Assembly: GCA_003049465.1 (NCBI GenBank)
Contig: PYSS01000016.1
Location: forward strand, 1 to 64,000
Length of the DNA stretch: 64,000 nt
Source: Magnaporthiopsis rhizophila
Taxonomy: Eukaryota > Ascomycota > Sordariomycetes > Magnaporthales > Magnaporthaceae
Direction of reading: 5' to 3'
The notes under the pieces were generated by a model. That model was not told the origin of the DNA and did no database searches. It saw only the letters and a program-made list of their open reading frames with translations. Positions 11,640-23,451 of this stretch are shown in pieces; the stretch's first letter is position 1; each line of letters begins with the position of its first letter. The position numbers and the translations under genes are program-made.

Positions 11640-12200
11640 ATTATCCAACCTTTGGATTTTTTAATAAAATACGGAATTTTGTTCGTTTTAAAAAAAAATA
11701 AAAAGGAACGGATATATATCGATTACTGTCCGCTAAACAAAATTATAATAAAGGATTGATATTTTTTGCTTTTTATTGATAAGTTACAAAACAAACTCGG
11801 TAAAGCCAAATAATTTACGGTTTTGGATTTACGCAAAGTATATAATTTATTAAGGATTAAAAAAAAACAAATGGAAAACTGCTTTCCGAATTTGGCTAAA
11901 AATATATAAATTGCTAATAATAATTTTTGGGCTTATTAATGCACCAGTTATTTTCCAAAAAATAATTAATTATATATTACAGAAATATTTGGATATTTAT
12001 ATATTTGCTTATCTAAATAATATTTTAATTTTTTCAAAAATACTGGAAAAATATAAAAAATATATATATAAGGTTTTACAAAAACTGCAAAGCGTAAAAC
12101 TTTTAATTAAACCCGAAAAATATGCATGGTATACACAGAAAATTTTTTTTTTAAAATATATAATTATATCGGGTTAAATACAGATAAAATCCAAAAAGGT
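11640..12200 (+). pseudogene. E2 reverse transcriptase relic
   Basis: The N-terminal part retains IKYGILFVLKK, YIDYCPLNKIIIKD and FIDKLQNKLGKAK, the fingers/palm signature of gypsy RT. The open frame 11911-12177 carries GLINAPVIFQKIINYIL and YLNNILIFS. The catalytic YLDD is YLNN (12010-12021), both Asp changed to Asn by G-to-A. Stops separate the halves. Confidence 0.88.
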
Positions 12201-13123
12201 ACAGGCTGTAAAAAAAATAGCCCAAATCGATTAATATTAAAAAAGTACAAAGTTTTTTGGGTTTTTTGAACTTTTACCGAAGGTTTATCCGGGATTTTAG
12301 CAAATTAGCCCTTTTATTTACAAATTTTACCAAAAATAACCATTAGTTTTATTAGGGAATATAAAAATAAAAAGCTTTTAACCTGCTAAAAAAAGCCATA
12401 ATATAAAAACCAGTATTAGCTTTATCAGATTTAAATAAACCCTTTAAAATTAAAACCGATATATTGGATTTTGCAATTGGGGCACAATTTAGCCAAAAGG
12501 ATAATAGCGGAAAGTTGCACCCCTGCATTTTCCTGTTATATAAGCTTAATAAACCGAAATTAAATTACCCGATCCATAACAAAAAATTTATAATTATTAT
12601 TCGAGTATTAAAAAAATAAAAAATATACCTGTGCCAAACAAACCACCAGGTTATAATTTATACAAATTATAAAAATTTTGCGCATTTTATTATTTGCTAA
12701 ACACTAAATAAACGATAAATTTGGTAAAATTAATTTTTTTAGGATTATAATTTTAGGATTAAATATAAAAAAGGGTTGGAAAACGGATAAACAAATGCCC
12801 TAAGCTGCTAACCAGATCACAAAAACTGGGTACCGCCAGAAATGCACACAGTTTTAGCACAAAAACCAAACGGATTTTTAATTCCAGCATAATAAATATT
12901 AGCAAAAATTATACCACAAAAAAAATAAACCCTTAAAAAAATCCAACAAATCTATAACCAAAAGGTTTATAAATATCAAAAAATAACTAAAACCTGGAAA
13001 AAATTATAATAATATTACAGGTTTATAAAAATCCAAGCTATAGTTTAAAAAGCAATTAAAAATTGCAAAAGCTGCGCCAAAAATAAGGCTAACAGGCACA
13101 AACCTTATAAATTATTTCAGCTT

Positions 13124-13495
13124 TTGCTAGCATTTAATAAAATATGGCAAAAAATTACGATAAATTTTGTAATTAAACTTTTTAAATTAAAAAAATTATT
13201 AACAAATATTCAGTATAATAATATTTTAATAATAATAAATAGGCTTACCAAATATGCCTTATTTTTATTTTATAAAAAAAGCAGCAATATTACAAAATTA
13301 GTATATATTTTTATCAAAAATATAATTTCGGAACACAAAACACCCAATAAACTGATTATGGATCGAAATAAGCTATTTATAAGCAAATTTTGGAAAATTT
13401 TAATAACCAAACTCGGAGCAAAATATGCATTATTAATAGCCTATTATTTTAAAGCAGATAGGCAAACGGAATGGACAAACCAGATTATAAAATAA
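13124..13495 (+). pseudogene. E2 integrase core relic
   Basis: A 123-codon open frame starting LAFNKIWQKITINF matches the gypsy integrase core. The first catalytic Asp is Asn (ITINF), the second is retained (IMDRN), and the expected glutamate after QTEWTNQII is Lys. The frame stops just after. The linker at 13818-14036 (KRPNNKLDYKKFGLFKIKR) fits the GPY/F module. Confidence 0.88.
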
Positions 13496-14054
13496 TATTT
13501 ATGCTATTATATTAATTATAAATAAATTAACTAAATATAATTATTTTTTATAGCCTAATTTGTTTATAATAATTCGGTATACAAAAGTATAAAAGTAATT
13601 TCATTTTTTGCAAATTATAAATTTATATTTATAATATACAAAAAACCCAAAGCAGAAAAAAATATGCCAGTAGCAGAAATACAGGTTACCAAAATAACCA
13701 AATTATACAAATATTTGCAAAAAAAGCTCGAAAAGCTTCAAAAATGCATATCCACCCAGGCAAATAAAAAAAAAGCTCGAAAAACTAATTTTTAAAAAGG
13801 GGGATAACATTTATCTTTTGTGCCGCAATATTAAAATAAAACGGCCAAATAATAAGCTGGATTACAAAAAATTCGGACTATTCAAAATTAAAAGGGTAAT
13901 TTTGCTAATTAATTACAAATTTCAGTTATTGCTAATTATAAAAATCTATTTTGTTTTTTATATTTTTTTGCTAAAACCGGCACCGTTTGGTTCGAAAAGT
14001 ACAAAATTAATAAAAATTAATCCGAACCAAAAATAAAAAATTAAAAAAATCCTT

Positions 14055-14185
14055 AATAATAAAATATATTATTGCAAATAATAGTATTTGGTTAAATGGG
14101 CAGGGTATAAATACAAGTATAATATATGGGAAAAAAATAAACCTTGCAAATTATCAGGAGGTTTTATAGAAATATCGGCAAAAAT
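14055..14185 (+). pseudogene. E2 chromodomain relic
   Basis: After two stops the frame reads YLVKWAGYKYKYNIWEK, the aromatic-cage core of a C-terminal chromodomain. This defines the element as a chromovirus. In that group the chromodomain directs integration to chromatin carrying particular histone marks. Confidence 0.85.
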
Positions 14186-14394
14186 AATTATAAAAAGGTT
14201 AGCAAATAACAAAAAGGTTTAACCTAATAATGCACCGCTGCAATAGCAGAATATTATTATATTAAAAGTTATATTAGGAGTTAAACCCAAAACCTTTCGA
14301 TAAGGATTAAGGTATATTACTATTGCGCTATATAACCCGAGGAAATTATTAAAAGCCTATTAATTTACTCGGTTAAAAAAAGGCAAGCAGGTTA

Positions 14395-14828
14395 AGGTTT
14401 GGATTAACCCTAAGCCCGTTTTAACCAGGAGGCAAAAAAAGGAAGTTGGGGGCCAGTAGGTTTGGAAGCGCGGCAGGGGCCTGCGCGGCCGCCTTTTCGG
14501 CCTTTTTTTGTTTAACCCGCTCCAATTTTTCCACAGCATCAATTTTATAACAAATTGCACGTATTTTTTTTTTAAACCACATTTTTTTCTGTTTCCGAAA
14601 ATATTTAACTTTTATATTAATAAGGCAATGCTTTTTTTTAGCAGCCTTTAATTTAAATTTAAGTTTGAGGTGCTAATAATTAAATTTTTGGAGCTGCTTC
14701 CAGGAAAGACCCAGTATGTTGCATTAAAATTGCCCTTAACGAACATATTTAATATAACGGGACAAATCTCGAAAAAAAACCTTGCAGCGGGTGCGGCCCT
14801 GAATTTTACAGGAAAAACAAAAGGGCAT
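14395..14828 (-). pseudogene. E2 antisense ORF (aORF)
   Basis: Minus-strand frame starting MPFCFSCKIQGRTRCKVFF. It continues to RYIKYVR and CNILGLSWKQLQ, then a Lys-rich helical stretch (LKAAKKKH, FRKQKKMWF), and after a frameshift IDAVEKLERVKQKKAEKAAA. The RYIKY pair corresponds to a lost C-x2-C (TGT to TAT). Upstream, FGWVQKRK is shared with E1. Opposite in sense to E2 gag-pol and in the same place as in the other copies. Two overlapping open frames at 14670-14978 on the plus strand are antisense shadows. Confidence 0.6.
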
Positions 14829-14949
14829 GTTAAAGGGGTTTTTGGAAAGAACAGAAAAAAATTTATCACGGCAAACCGAAAACGGAGCAAGGGTTTTCCG
14901 TTTTTGCACCCAACCAAATATTTTGTTAGAAAAAAAGGAACAAAAGATG

Positions 14950-15428
14950 TGTTACAATCACAGGCCTTCTGCTTCTAGGGTAGGGCATTTAGGGGCGGTG
15001 TTGAGCAGTATTGGGATGCAAGGTTGCCTTGCACATGATCTGGGGGTCTGGTAAAACAGTTGTTTGTATTTTGCTTGCCCAAAGGGTTATTTTGGAGCTA
15101 ATTTAGGTTGACTGATGCCGAAGCCTCAGTTAAGAATTACCCAGCACAGTAGGAAATCTTTACCTTATATACCCGTGTCGTTTTGCGTTTGGTGATTGGG
15201 GATACTGGTGATATATTGGCTTTACTGAGTATTAAGGGTATTCTTAATAATATTTTTGATACGTTCAGTACCTGGCGTATTATTTTGTTATTATATGACC
15301 TAGTTACGTGGCTTCCTCCCCGACTGGCCTTAGTTATCCGGCCTTTGGCCTTCCTGACTGCGGGGTAAAGGCGTTCCGCTGGGGGTTAGCCCCAGCCCTT
15401 CTGTCCTTTGCCGGCTCTGGTCGTAACA
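14950..15428 (-). repeat. Solo LTR inserted in E2 (479 bp), TSD AGATG
   Basis: Termini TGTTACAA and TCGTAACA, orientation opposite to E2. A perfect 5-bp duplication AGATG flanks it (14945-14949, 15429-15433). Noticeably less AT-rich than its surroundings, so probably a later arrival that kept only one LTR after recombination. Confidence 0.9.
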
Positions 15429-15519
15429 AGATGGTAAAAAAAGAAAGTATTTATTATTAACAAAAGGACGGGGCTGCAGGTTTTAGCCAAAGGAATTTGG
15501 TTTAGAAAGGGAGACCTGG

Positions 15520-16027
15520 TGTTATAACCATAGCTGGCAAAAAACGGAAGGGCTGGGGCTAACCCCTAGCGGAACGCTTTTACCCCGCAATTATGCAGGC
15601 CATGGGCCGAATAACTAAAGCCAGGAGGGAGTTACATAACTAAGCATTTATTTAAGCACGGATAATATAACTGATATATTTGTTATACGATATAGCAAAT
15701 ATAGCACGGTGATATGTTCGTTATACAATATAACAAATATAGCACGGTAATATATTCGTTATACAACATAACAAATATAATACAAACATGGTAAGGGAAA
15801 TTACAGGTATATAAAAAAGGATTCCTATTGTGTTAGGTAATTTTTAACTGAGGTTTTGGCATTAATCAACCTAAATTAGCTCCAAAATAACCCTTTGGGC
15901 AAGCAAAATACAGATAACTGTTTTACCAGACCCCCAGATCACGTGCAAGGCAACCTTGCATCCCAGTACTGCTCAACACCGCCCCTAGGTGCCCTACCCT
16001 AGAAGCAGAAGGCCTGTGATTATAACA
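15520..16027 (+). repeat. E2 3' LTR (508 bp)
   Basis: Same length as 7992-8499, with termini TGTTATAA and TTATAACA. A purine-rich tract AGAAAGGGAGACC lies just upstream as the likely polypurine primer. Confidence 0.92.
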
Positions 16028-16032
16028 CAAAA

Positions 16033-17586
16033 GCTGCTTATAAACCGGCTTTTACTTAAAAATTCTAACCAAAATAACCGGTAATTTGCAATTTAACAAT
16101 CTGCTAAAAATAATAGGGCTAAAAAATATTCAAAAGTCCTTTTTCGGCTGTTTTAGATTAACTGGAAAATTTCCAAACAAACCCGAAAGTTAGCCTTTTT
16201 TTTAGGTCGATAATTTTTTGAAAATTGCTAGGGTTTGTTAGAGTGCGTAGTATTTTTCCCGTAAGGCCTTGGCGTTGCTTCTGGCAGGTGCACCAGTTAA
16301 TTTTGGCGCTTCCTGCTTCCCCAACCCTTTAACCTTGGTTATTGTGGGTATTTCGTTTAACCAGTACGGTTAATTTGATTTATTATTTTCCGGCTCCCCG
16401 GATTTTTTTATTTTTTTATTCTTACATTTGTTATAATTAAGTTTTAATTAATCGGTTTGCCGGATAATAGCAATTTTTCGTTAGGGGTAGCAGCTTATTC
16501 TGTTCTTATCCGATTTATGCGTAAGATATTTATTATTAAAGCAGTACATTTAATTATATAAGGTTTTGAAATATAGGGTTTTTTTTGATCCATATATCGG
16601 ATAGCGGCAAATTATTATTGTTTTTGGGAATAATTTTTTTTGATATACCCTTATTATTTGCATTTAAAACAGTTTCCATTTTTGGCATTTTGCTATTTGA
16701 TATGCTTTTGTTATTTGTGCTGTTTTTTTTAGCTGCTAGGGGTATGTGGCTTTTGCAGATAAATCTATAGGTTTTAAGTACGTTCCATGCATAATAAATT
16801 GTTGCTGTTTGGCTTTTTTTTGGTTTGCTTTGTTATTTTATTACGCTGGCTGGGATTGCTAAACCTTTTTTTCCAAGCGTTATTTATATAGTTTGTTATT
16901 AATATAAATGCTTTTGGTAATATAATTAACATAATTTTTAGGCTTTTTTTGGCCAGTTTATTTTTCACATTATCCCTTAATCTTTGGTAAAATTAAAATA
17001 TTTTAATATTTTTTGTTCAGTTAAATTTGTTAATAAATTGCTGGAATTTGGCGGTATAAATAATTACTGGTTTTTTTTGATACAGCTAAAGCAGTTTTTC
17101 GGGTTATCCCTTTTTTGTTCACATATCCGAATATTTTGGCGATTTTTTCGCCGAATTTATCGAAATTTGCAAATATTAATTTGATAAACTTGCTTAATTT
17201 ATCGTTTTTTTAAGGTAATTAGCCTATATAAATTTGAATTAATCTTTAATTTTGCTATTAAAACGGGTGGTAATATAGGCCACTTTTTGGTAATTATTTT
17301 GGAAACTGTTTTAGTAAAATTTAAAATAGCTTTTGCATTTCGTAAAAAAGGTTTTAAGCTTATCCTTCTTTCCGTTATACTTATTTGGAGTGGGGAATTT
17401 ATAGGTGGGGGTAATTTTGGGCTATTTTTTAAGTTTTTCGAATTTTTCGATAAGAATTTTTAAGGCTGTGGCAGGATCGTTATAATCCTGGTTATTAATA
17501 ATAATAATTTCGATTTTTTTAGCTGCAATTAATATAATCATTAACTGCTTATATTTCCGGTAAATACTGAACAGGATCAGTTAAAA
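16033..17586 (-). pseudogene. Element B: 5' part (gag) of a minus-strand gypsy element
   Basis: The sequence between E2 and the LTR at 17587-18049 is gag-like on the minus strand. Its zinc knuckle at 16630-16671 keeps the first two Cys (CFKCK) but has Tyr for His and the last Cys. The segment next to the LTR ends in the conserved leader (AACAGGATCAGTTAAAA on the plus strand). Pol is not found; 16033 to about 16200 is unrecognised, so B is truncated or interrupted here. Confidence 0.7.
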
Positions 17587-18049
17587 TGTTACAATTACAA
17601 ACCTTTATTCCTAGATTAGGGTACCCAGGGGCAGCGTTAAGCAGTACTGGTTTCGTAAGGTTACCTCGTACGTAATTTAAGGGTTTGGTAGGAATATTAT
17701 CTGTTATTGCTTGCCCAAAGGGATATTTTGGAGCTAATTAGGTTAATTAATGTCAAGGCCCCAATTAAAATTACCTTTAGACAAGGCAGAAATGTTCTTT
17801 TATATATTTGTGACCTTTTCGTGCTATGCCTGTGCTATATATGTTGTATTTATAATTAATATAGCCTGTGTTATATATGCTATATTTATAGCTAATATAT
17901 TATTTTGATTAGGTAAATGCCTGATTTTGTAACCCCTTTTTTCCCTGGCTTTAGTTATTCGGCCTTTGGCCTTCCTGACTGCGGGGTAAAGTCGTTCTGT
18001 TGGGGGTTAGCCCCAACCCTTCTGCCCCCTGCCAGTCGTGGTCGTAACA
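17587..18049 (-). repeat. Element B 5' LTR (463 bp)
   Basis: Termini TGTTACAA and TCGTAACA. No matching duplication at its two edges, as expected when only one LTR of a full element is in view. It interrupts the gag of element A. Confidence 0.85.
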
Positions 18050-18937
18050 CGCTTCTATTTTTTATACTGCTTTTTTTGCTACTGGGGGTGTGTAACTTTT
18101 GCAAATAAATTTATAGGTTTTAAATGCATTTTATACGCAATGGATTGTTGCTGTTTGGCTTTTTTCTGGTTTATCTTATTATTTTATTGCACTGGCTGGG
18201 GTTGCTGAACCTTTTTTTCCAGGTATTATTCATATAGCCTATTATTAATGCGAATGCCTTTAATAACGAAATCGATAAAATTTTTGGGCTTATTTTTTTG
18301 GCCAGTTCGTCCTTTATATCGTTTTTTAATCTTTGATAAAACTGAAACATTTTGGTATTTTCTGTCCAGTTAAATTTGTTAATAAATTTCTGGAATTTGG
18401 CAGTATAAATAAATGCTGGTCCTCTTTAATACAGCTAAAATAGCTTTTTTTGGCTATTTGTTTTTCGTTTATTTATCCGAATATTTTGGTAATTTTTTTG
18501 CCGAATTTATCGAAATTCGCAAATATTAATTTGGTAGTTTTGCTTAGTTTGTTATTTTTTTTTGAGATAATCGGCCTATACGGGCTCGAACCAATTTTTG
18601 ATTTTGTTATTAAAGCGAATAGCAATATAGGCTATTTTGTGGTAATTATTTTGGAAATTGTTTTGGTAAAATTTAAAATAGCTTTTGTATTTCGTAAGGA
18701 AAATCTTAAATTTGCTTTTTTTTTATTATATTTGTTTGAAATGGGGAATTTGTAGGTTGGAGTTGCTTTAGGCGCTTTTTTGAGCTTTTTGAACTTTTTG
18801 ATAAGGATTTTCAAGGCTGTGGCAGGGTTATTATAATTCTGCCCGTCGATAATAATGATTTTGATTTCTTTAGCTGCAGTTGATATAATTGCTTATTATT
18901 TGTACCTCTGGTACGTGCTAAATAGGATCAGTTAAAA
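18050..18937 (-). pseudogene. Element A: gag fragment, minus strand
   Basis: Closely parallels element B gag: 18050 corresponds to about 16690. It ends at the conserved leader before the LTR at 18938. The open frames here on the plus strand (such as 18450-18755) are antisense to gag. Cut at 18049 by insertion of element B. Confidence 0.75.
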
Positions 18938-19406
18938 TGTTACAATTACAGGCCTTTTGCTTTTAGGGTAAAATACCTAGGGGCGGTGTTAAGCAGTACT
19001 GGTTTTGCAAGGGTGTTGTGCACGTGATCTGGGGGGGGGGGGTCTGATAGGAATATTATCTGTTATTGCTTGCCCAAAAGGGTGCCTTAAAGCTAATTTA
19101 GATTAATTAATACCGAGGCCTTAGTTAAAATTATTTTTAGATAGGACAGAAGTGTTTTTTTATATATTTGTGATTTTTTGTGCTATATTTGTGCTATGTG
19201 TGCTATGTTTATAGCTAATATAGCCTGTGTTATGTGTGTTATGTTTATAGTTAATATATTATTTTGGTTAGGTAAGTGCCTGATTCCGTGATCCCTTTTT
19301 TTTGGCTTTAGTTATTCGGCCTTTGGCCTTTATGACTGCGGGGTAAAGGCGTCTTGTTGGGGGTTAGCCCTAACCCTTCTGCCCCCTGCCAGTCGTGGTT
19401 GTAACA
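18938..19406 (-). repeat. Element A 5' LTR (469 bp)
   Basis: Termini TGTTACAA and TTGTAACA. A run of 12 G occupies 19031-19042. Immediately right of it the minus-strand integrase of E5 resumes, so element A inserted into E5 at 19407. Confidence 0.85.
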
Positions 19407-19413
19407 CTGCTGG

Positions 19414-19712
19414 TGTTGGCAGGAGAGGGTTTCTCCTGTTCAATCGGCTCGGAGATCTCCAAAAGGGGTGAACAACAATCTTTATAATCTGGGGAAATCC
19501 TATTATTGTGCACAAGGAGGAAGGAATCTATCTGCCTAAGGAAGGGCAAAGGACTGCCTTTTTATCTGCGCGGAGGCGATCGCCTAAAGGGCGATCCGCC
19601 GCTCTAGCCGCACAGGCCGGTTGGCCCGTGCGGGATCCAAAGGGGCCCAGAGGGTCCCTCCATTCCGTCCTCCTTTTCCGGATCCCACGCGCACAGAATG
19701 CCTATTCCGACA
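19414..19712 (-). mobile_element. GC-rich 299-bp solo-LTR-like element, copy 1, TSD GCTGG
   Basis: Begins TGTTGGCAGGAGAGGG and ends TTCCGACA, so TG...CA termini with a short inverted repeat (TGTTGG/CCGACA). It is flanked by a perfect GCTGG duplication (19409-19413, 19713-19717). GC-rich and essentially without RIP although embedded in strongly AT-rich DNA. Copy 2 at 42373-42669 is inverted and about 97% identical by eye. It holds short open frames but no recognised protein. Orientation relative to a parent element is arbitrary. Confidence 0.88.
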
Positions 19713-21003
19713 GCTGGCCTTATTTTTAGCACAGCTTTCGCAATTTTTAATTATTTTTTAAATTATAACTCGGGTTTTAACAAACTTATAATATTATTAT
19801 AATCTTTTTCAGGTTTTGGTTATTTTTTAATATTTATAAACCATTTGGCCATAAATTTACTGGATTTTTTCAGGGGTTCATTTTTTCTAAAACGTAATTT
19901 TTACTAACACCTGCTATATTAAAACCAAAAACCTATTTAATTTTTATGCTAAAACTATATGCATTTTTAGCGGCACTTTGTTTTTGTAATCCGATTAGCA
20001 GCTTAAAGTATTTGCTTATCCGTTTTTTAATCCTTTTTTATATTTAATTTTAAAATTATAATCCTGGAAAAACTAACTTTATCGGATTTATTATTTATTT
20101 AGCATTTAACAGATAATAAAATATGCCAGATTTTTATAATCGGTATAAATTATTACCTAATGGTTTGTTTAGCACAAGTCCATTTTTTATTTTTTTAATG
20201 CTTAAATAATAACCATAAGTTTTTTATTATAAATTGGATAATTCAGTTTCGATGCGTTAAATTTATATAACAGGAAAATGCAAAAATATAATTTTTTATT
20301 ATCGTTTTGCTAATTAAATTAGGCCCTAACTATAAAATCCAAAATATTAGTTTTAATTTTAAAAGATTTATTTGGATCTGGTAAAATTAACACTGGCTTT
20401 TATATTACCATTTTTTTAGCAGGTCAAAACCCTTTTAATTTTTGTATCCACCAATAGAATTGGGTATTATTTTTGGTAAAATTTGTAAATAAAAATACTT
20501 TTTTGCTAAAATTTTGGATAAACCGGCAGTAAAAATTCAAAAAATCCAAAAAAAACTTTGTATTTTTTAACATTAATTAATTTAAACTATTTTTTTACAG
20601 CTTATACCTTTTTAGGTTCCATTTATATTTATCCTGGCATAATTTTATATCCTAAAAAAATAATTTCCTATATATGCTATGCATATTTTTCGGGTTTAAT
20701 TAAAAATTTCGCATTTTGCAATTTTTATAAAACCTTGTATATATATTTCCTATATTTTTCTAATATTTCCGAAAAAACCAAAATAGGATCCAAATAAATA
20801 TAAAAATATCCAGGTACTTTTGTAATATATGGTTAATTATTTATTAAAATATGGCTAATATATTAATAAATCCAAAAGTTATTACCAGTAATTTATATAT
20901 TTCTAACCGGATTCGAAAAATAATTTTCTATTTATTTTCTTTTTTAATTTTTAACAAACCATATGCTTTTTATAGCTTCAAAACTATAAACCATTTGGCT
21001 TTG
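19713..21003 (-). pseudogene. E5 fragment: integrase, RNase H and RT (left part)
   Basis: Minus-strand pol relic parallel to E4 36950-38240: integrase zinc-binding region at 19720-19850, RNase H about 20080-20480, RT about 20550-21003. The plus-strand open frame 20558-20797 is the antisense of RT. The copia element starts at 21004 inside the RT, and RT resumes at 25678 with the preceding residues. Confidence 0.82.
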
Positions 21004-21145
21004 TGTCAAAGGTGGCCTGGAGTCACGTGGGTGGCAACTAATGCCCCATAGCTTTAGGCCTTGCACCGGCCCTGGCCTGCAATCAAATAAAGTAGCATAA
21101 TAAATACCAATTATTTTGGGTGCCAATTGTTGCGCACCTTTATCA
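21004..21145 (+). repeat. copia 5' LTR (142 bp)
   Basis: Starts TGTCAAAGGTGGCCTGG and ends TTTATCA. It aligns without gaps to the 3' copy and differs mainly by transitions. GGTTATAAGCC directly after it is a possible primer-binding site. Confidence 0.9.
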
Positions 21146-22074
21146 GGTTATAAGCCTTTGCGCCGCCGCTGATAATATTTTTGCCTGATTTAGAAAGATT
21201 AACGGTGCACGAATTGTTTACCGTTATTTGTGTTTTTCCGCCGTGAATTACGGGCGAGGCGCAGCAGTTAAACAACCGTTAAAACGATAATTAATAAGGC
21301 CGTGTTCGGCGCCGATCAGCAATTATAATAAAATAATAATAATAACCCTTTTAGCGCTTAGAGGCACTGTTTTTTTGCAATCCAATGCTTCTGTACGCGT
21401 TGAGAAAATTAATAAAGCCGCCGAGATGGTGGAATATTGCGAAATTGCAATTAAAGTTCCGAACCTGCTGGGGCTTTTTAATTTGGAGATATAGAAGCGC
21501 ACCATCCGGGTGCATTTAACCGTTTCCCGTAATATTTTTTTTATATTTGCTAATCCTCCGGCCAAGCTGGCTGGAGCGGAGAATGATAAAGCTGTATAGT
21601 TACCTACTTTTTTGCGGTGGTTATAGTTTTGGGGAGTTATAAAGGCAAGCGTTGCATTTTTGCTAATTTTATTTCGAAAATGCTTAAAAACACGGCGGTT
21701 ATAAAGGCCTTAAAATCGAGGGTTATGGCTAATACTAATAAAAAGCCGGAGGAATTTTAAAAAATAAGGGAAAAGCCGAAGCTTTGTAATAAAAAGGGTT
21801 ATATTATTATTTTACGTGCCCCCCACCATAATAAGTATGATAAATATTATAAGGGCGGCGATAATAATTGCTAATTTTTGCACCCTGAGTTTAAAAAGGC
21901 CTGGAAGGCCAAATATTTGGAGCGGCGCTTTTAACGAGGCAATAAGGCAGCTAATAAAGCTATAGCCAACCCAAAGGCTACCAATTATACTAATAATATG
22001 CCAGTTGATTAGGGCAGTGCCAGCTAATATATTATAGCTAATATTGCTTTGGGCAATATTAATAATACTTATAA

Positions 22075-22250
22075 TACTGTAATAATCGATTCCGGCTTAT
22101 TTAAGCACCATTTTAATAATTGCAAATGGTTTACCTTGTTAAAAAAGCGCAAATTCCCTTATAATATTATTATAACCAATAGCGGCGCCTAAATTTCCGC
22201 TAAAAAGGGCATTGTTAAAATGCATTAGCGTAACAAAACAAGCGTTATTA
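22075..22250 (+). pseudogene. copia protease relic
   Basis: The motif IDSGLFKHHF (about 22087-22116) corresponds to the D-S-G catalytic signature of copia retropepsin. It is followed by a VxKG-like sheet segment with a stop. Upstream 21180-22070 should hold gag; I see only a weak knuckle-like remnant near 21790. Confidence 0.65.
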
Positions 22251-22356
22251 TAATTATTTTACAGGCAATTTTTATGCCTGAATTTTTTTTAACCTTTTCA
22301 GTTTCGGCAGGATATGCAAAGCAGGTTTAAAAAATGATCAAATCGATCATTTTGTA

Positions 22357-23268
22357 ATGTTCGACAATAAATGGTTGGGTAGCTACCAAATTAATAATAA
22401 TATATTAATTGCTAATATTAATATACCTGCAGGCGCATTTCCGGGCTTTATAGCCCTGGGTAATGCACCTGACAAAAAAAACCAACCAACAAAAGCTAAT
22501 GCACCGGTTATAACAAAGCGTCCGGTATTTTATATAATAATATATCGGTACCTGATATATATTAATAAAAAATCGGTAATAACGGCCTGCTGCGCTATAA
22601 ATATTAAAATTAGCTATTTTAAAATATCGAAATATACCTGTAACGGTTGTTTGGAGAATAAAACGATCCAAAATATTGGCAATTGTTATTTTTGCTGCAT
22701 TACCCACCTTTTGGGCTGTATTTATATAAATATACTGATTATTTCGCCTATTTTATACGGCGGATACAATTATGCCGTTTATATTATTAATAAAGCAATT
22801 ACTTTTGGTTAGGTAATTTTTGCAATTAACAAAACTAGCACGGAGATTTTTACAAAAATTTGCAATTGGATTAATTATATTAAGCTTCAGTTAAGTATTA
22901 AAATATAAGCAATTTATACGGATAGTGGCACGGAATTTAATCCAGAAAAATTGAAAGCTTATTGTACCGTTCAAAATAAGGCCTGCGAAATTAGCCCGGT
23001 GCAATGCCCGGAAATAAACGGTATTATTAAGCATGCTAACCGCACCATATTTAATATAGCTTGTACCGGGATTAATATTAACGGTTTGCACAAAAAGTAC
23101 TGGGTATATGCCCTGCAAATAGCGAGGAGGGTGCTAAATTATACTTCGAATATAATGCTTGGCGGTAAAAAAAGCCCGCACGAGGCGTGGGCAAAAATAA
23201 TCGGCCTTAATAAAAAATATTACCAATTATTAATCCGTACCCTCCGCACCTGGGGTACAATTGCTTAG
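22357..23268 (+). pseudogene. copia integrase relic
   Basis: The frame 22357-22812 has a CNGCLENK zinc-finger remnant and LLGCIYINILIISPILYGG, matching the first block of the copia integrase core with His and Asp lost. YTDSGTEF at about 22915-22940 gives the second Asp and E region. Frame 22951-23268 continues with EINGIIKHANRTIFNIA and SPHEAWAKIIG, the third block. Confidence 0.88.
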
Positions 23269-23451
23269 ATGCTGATCAAAAATAGCAAATAGGCCAAAAC
23301 CAACAAAATAGCCCCCAGGATAACAAAAGGCCGGCTTATGGGCTGGGAAAATCTTTATAACAAAATTTTACTGGTGAAACCGAACAGTACTAACAAGGTT
23401 TTCCGTTACCGTAATGCATAAATTGATAAGGGTGCCGATAAATACCAGAAA

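Larger units (their letters stand above)
7992..16027 (+). mobile_element. E2: Ty3/gypsy chromovirus-type LTR retrotransposon, RIP-inactivated
   Basis: 508-bp LTRs (7992-8499 and 15520-16027) and a perfect CAAAA duplication (7987-7991, 16028-16032) define it. Domains in plus-strand order: gag (about 8590-9340), zinc knuckle (9421-9462), protease (about 10890-11120, with a WFKKFNPLINW motif), RT (11640-12180), RNase H (about 12380-12720), integrase core (13124-13495), GPY/F-type module (13818-13990) and chromodomain (about 14085-14170). The 3' internal region holds an aORF on the minus strand and a separate inserted solo LTR (14950-15428). LTR sequence places it in a subfamily distinct from E1/E3/E4/E6. 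Confidence 0.93.

Noticed and set aside
14950..15428. Taken first as the 3' LTR of E2
   Set aside because: Orientation is opposite, length differs (479 versus 508), and it has its own AGATG duplication.
19508..19729. 73-codon GC-rich frame (and its inverted twin at 42356-42577) as a small gene
   Set aside because: It lies within a 297-299 bp element with TG..CA ends and TSDs; it runs past the element end, so it is not a conserved gene.
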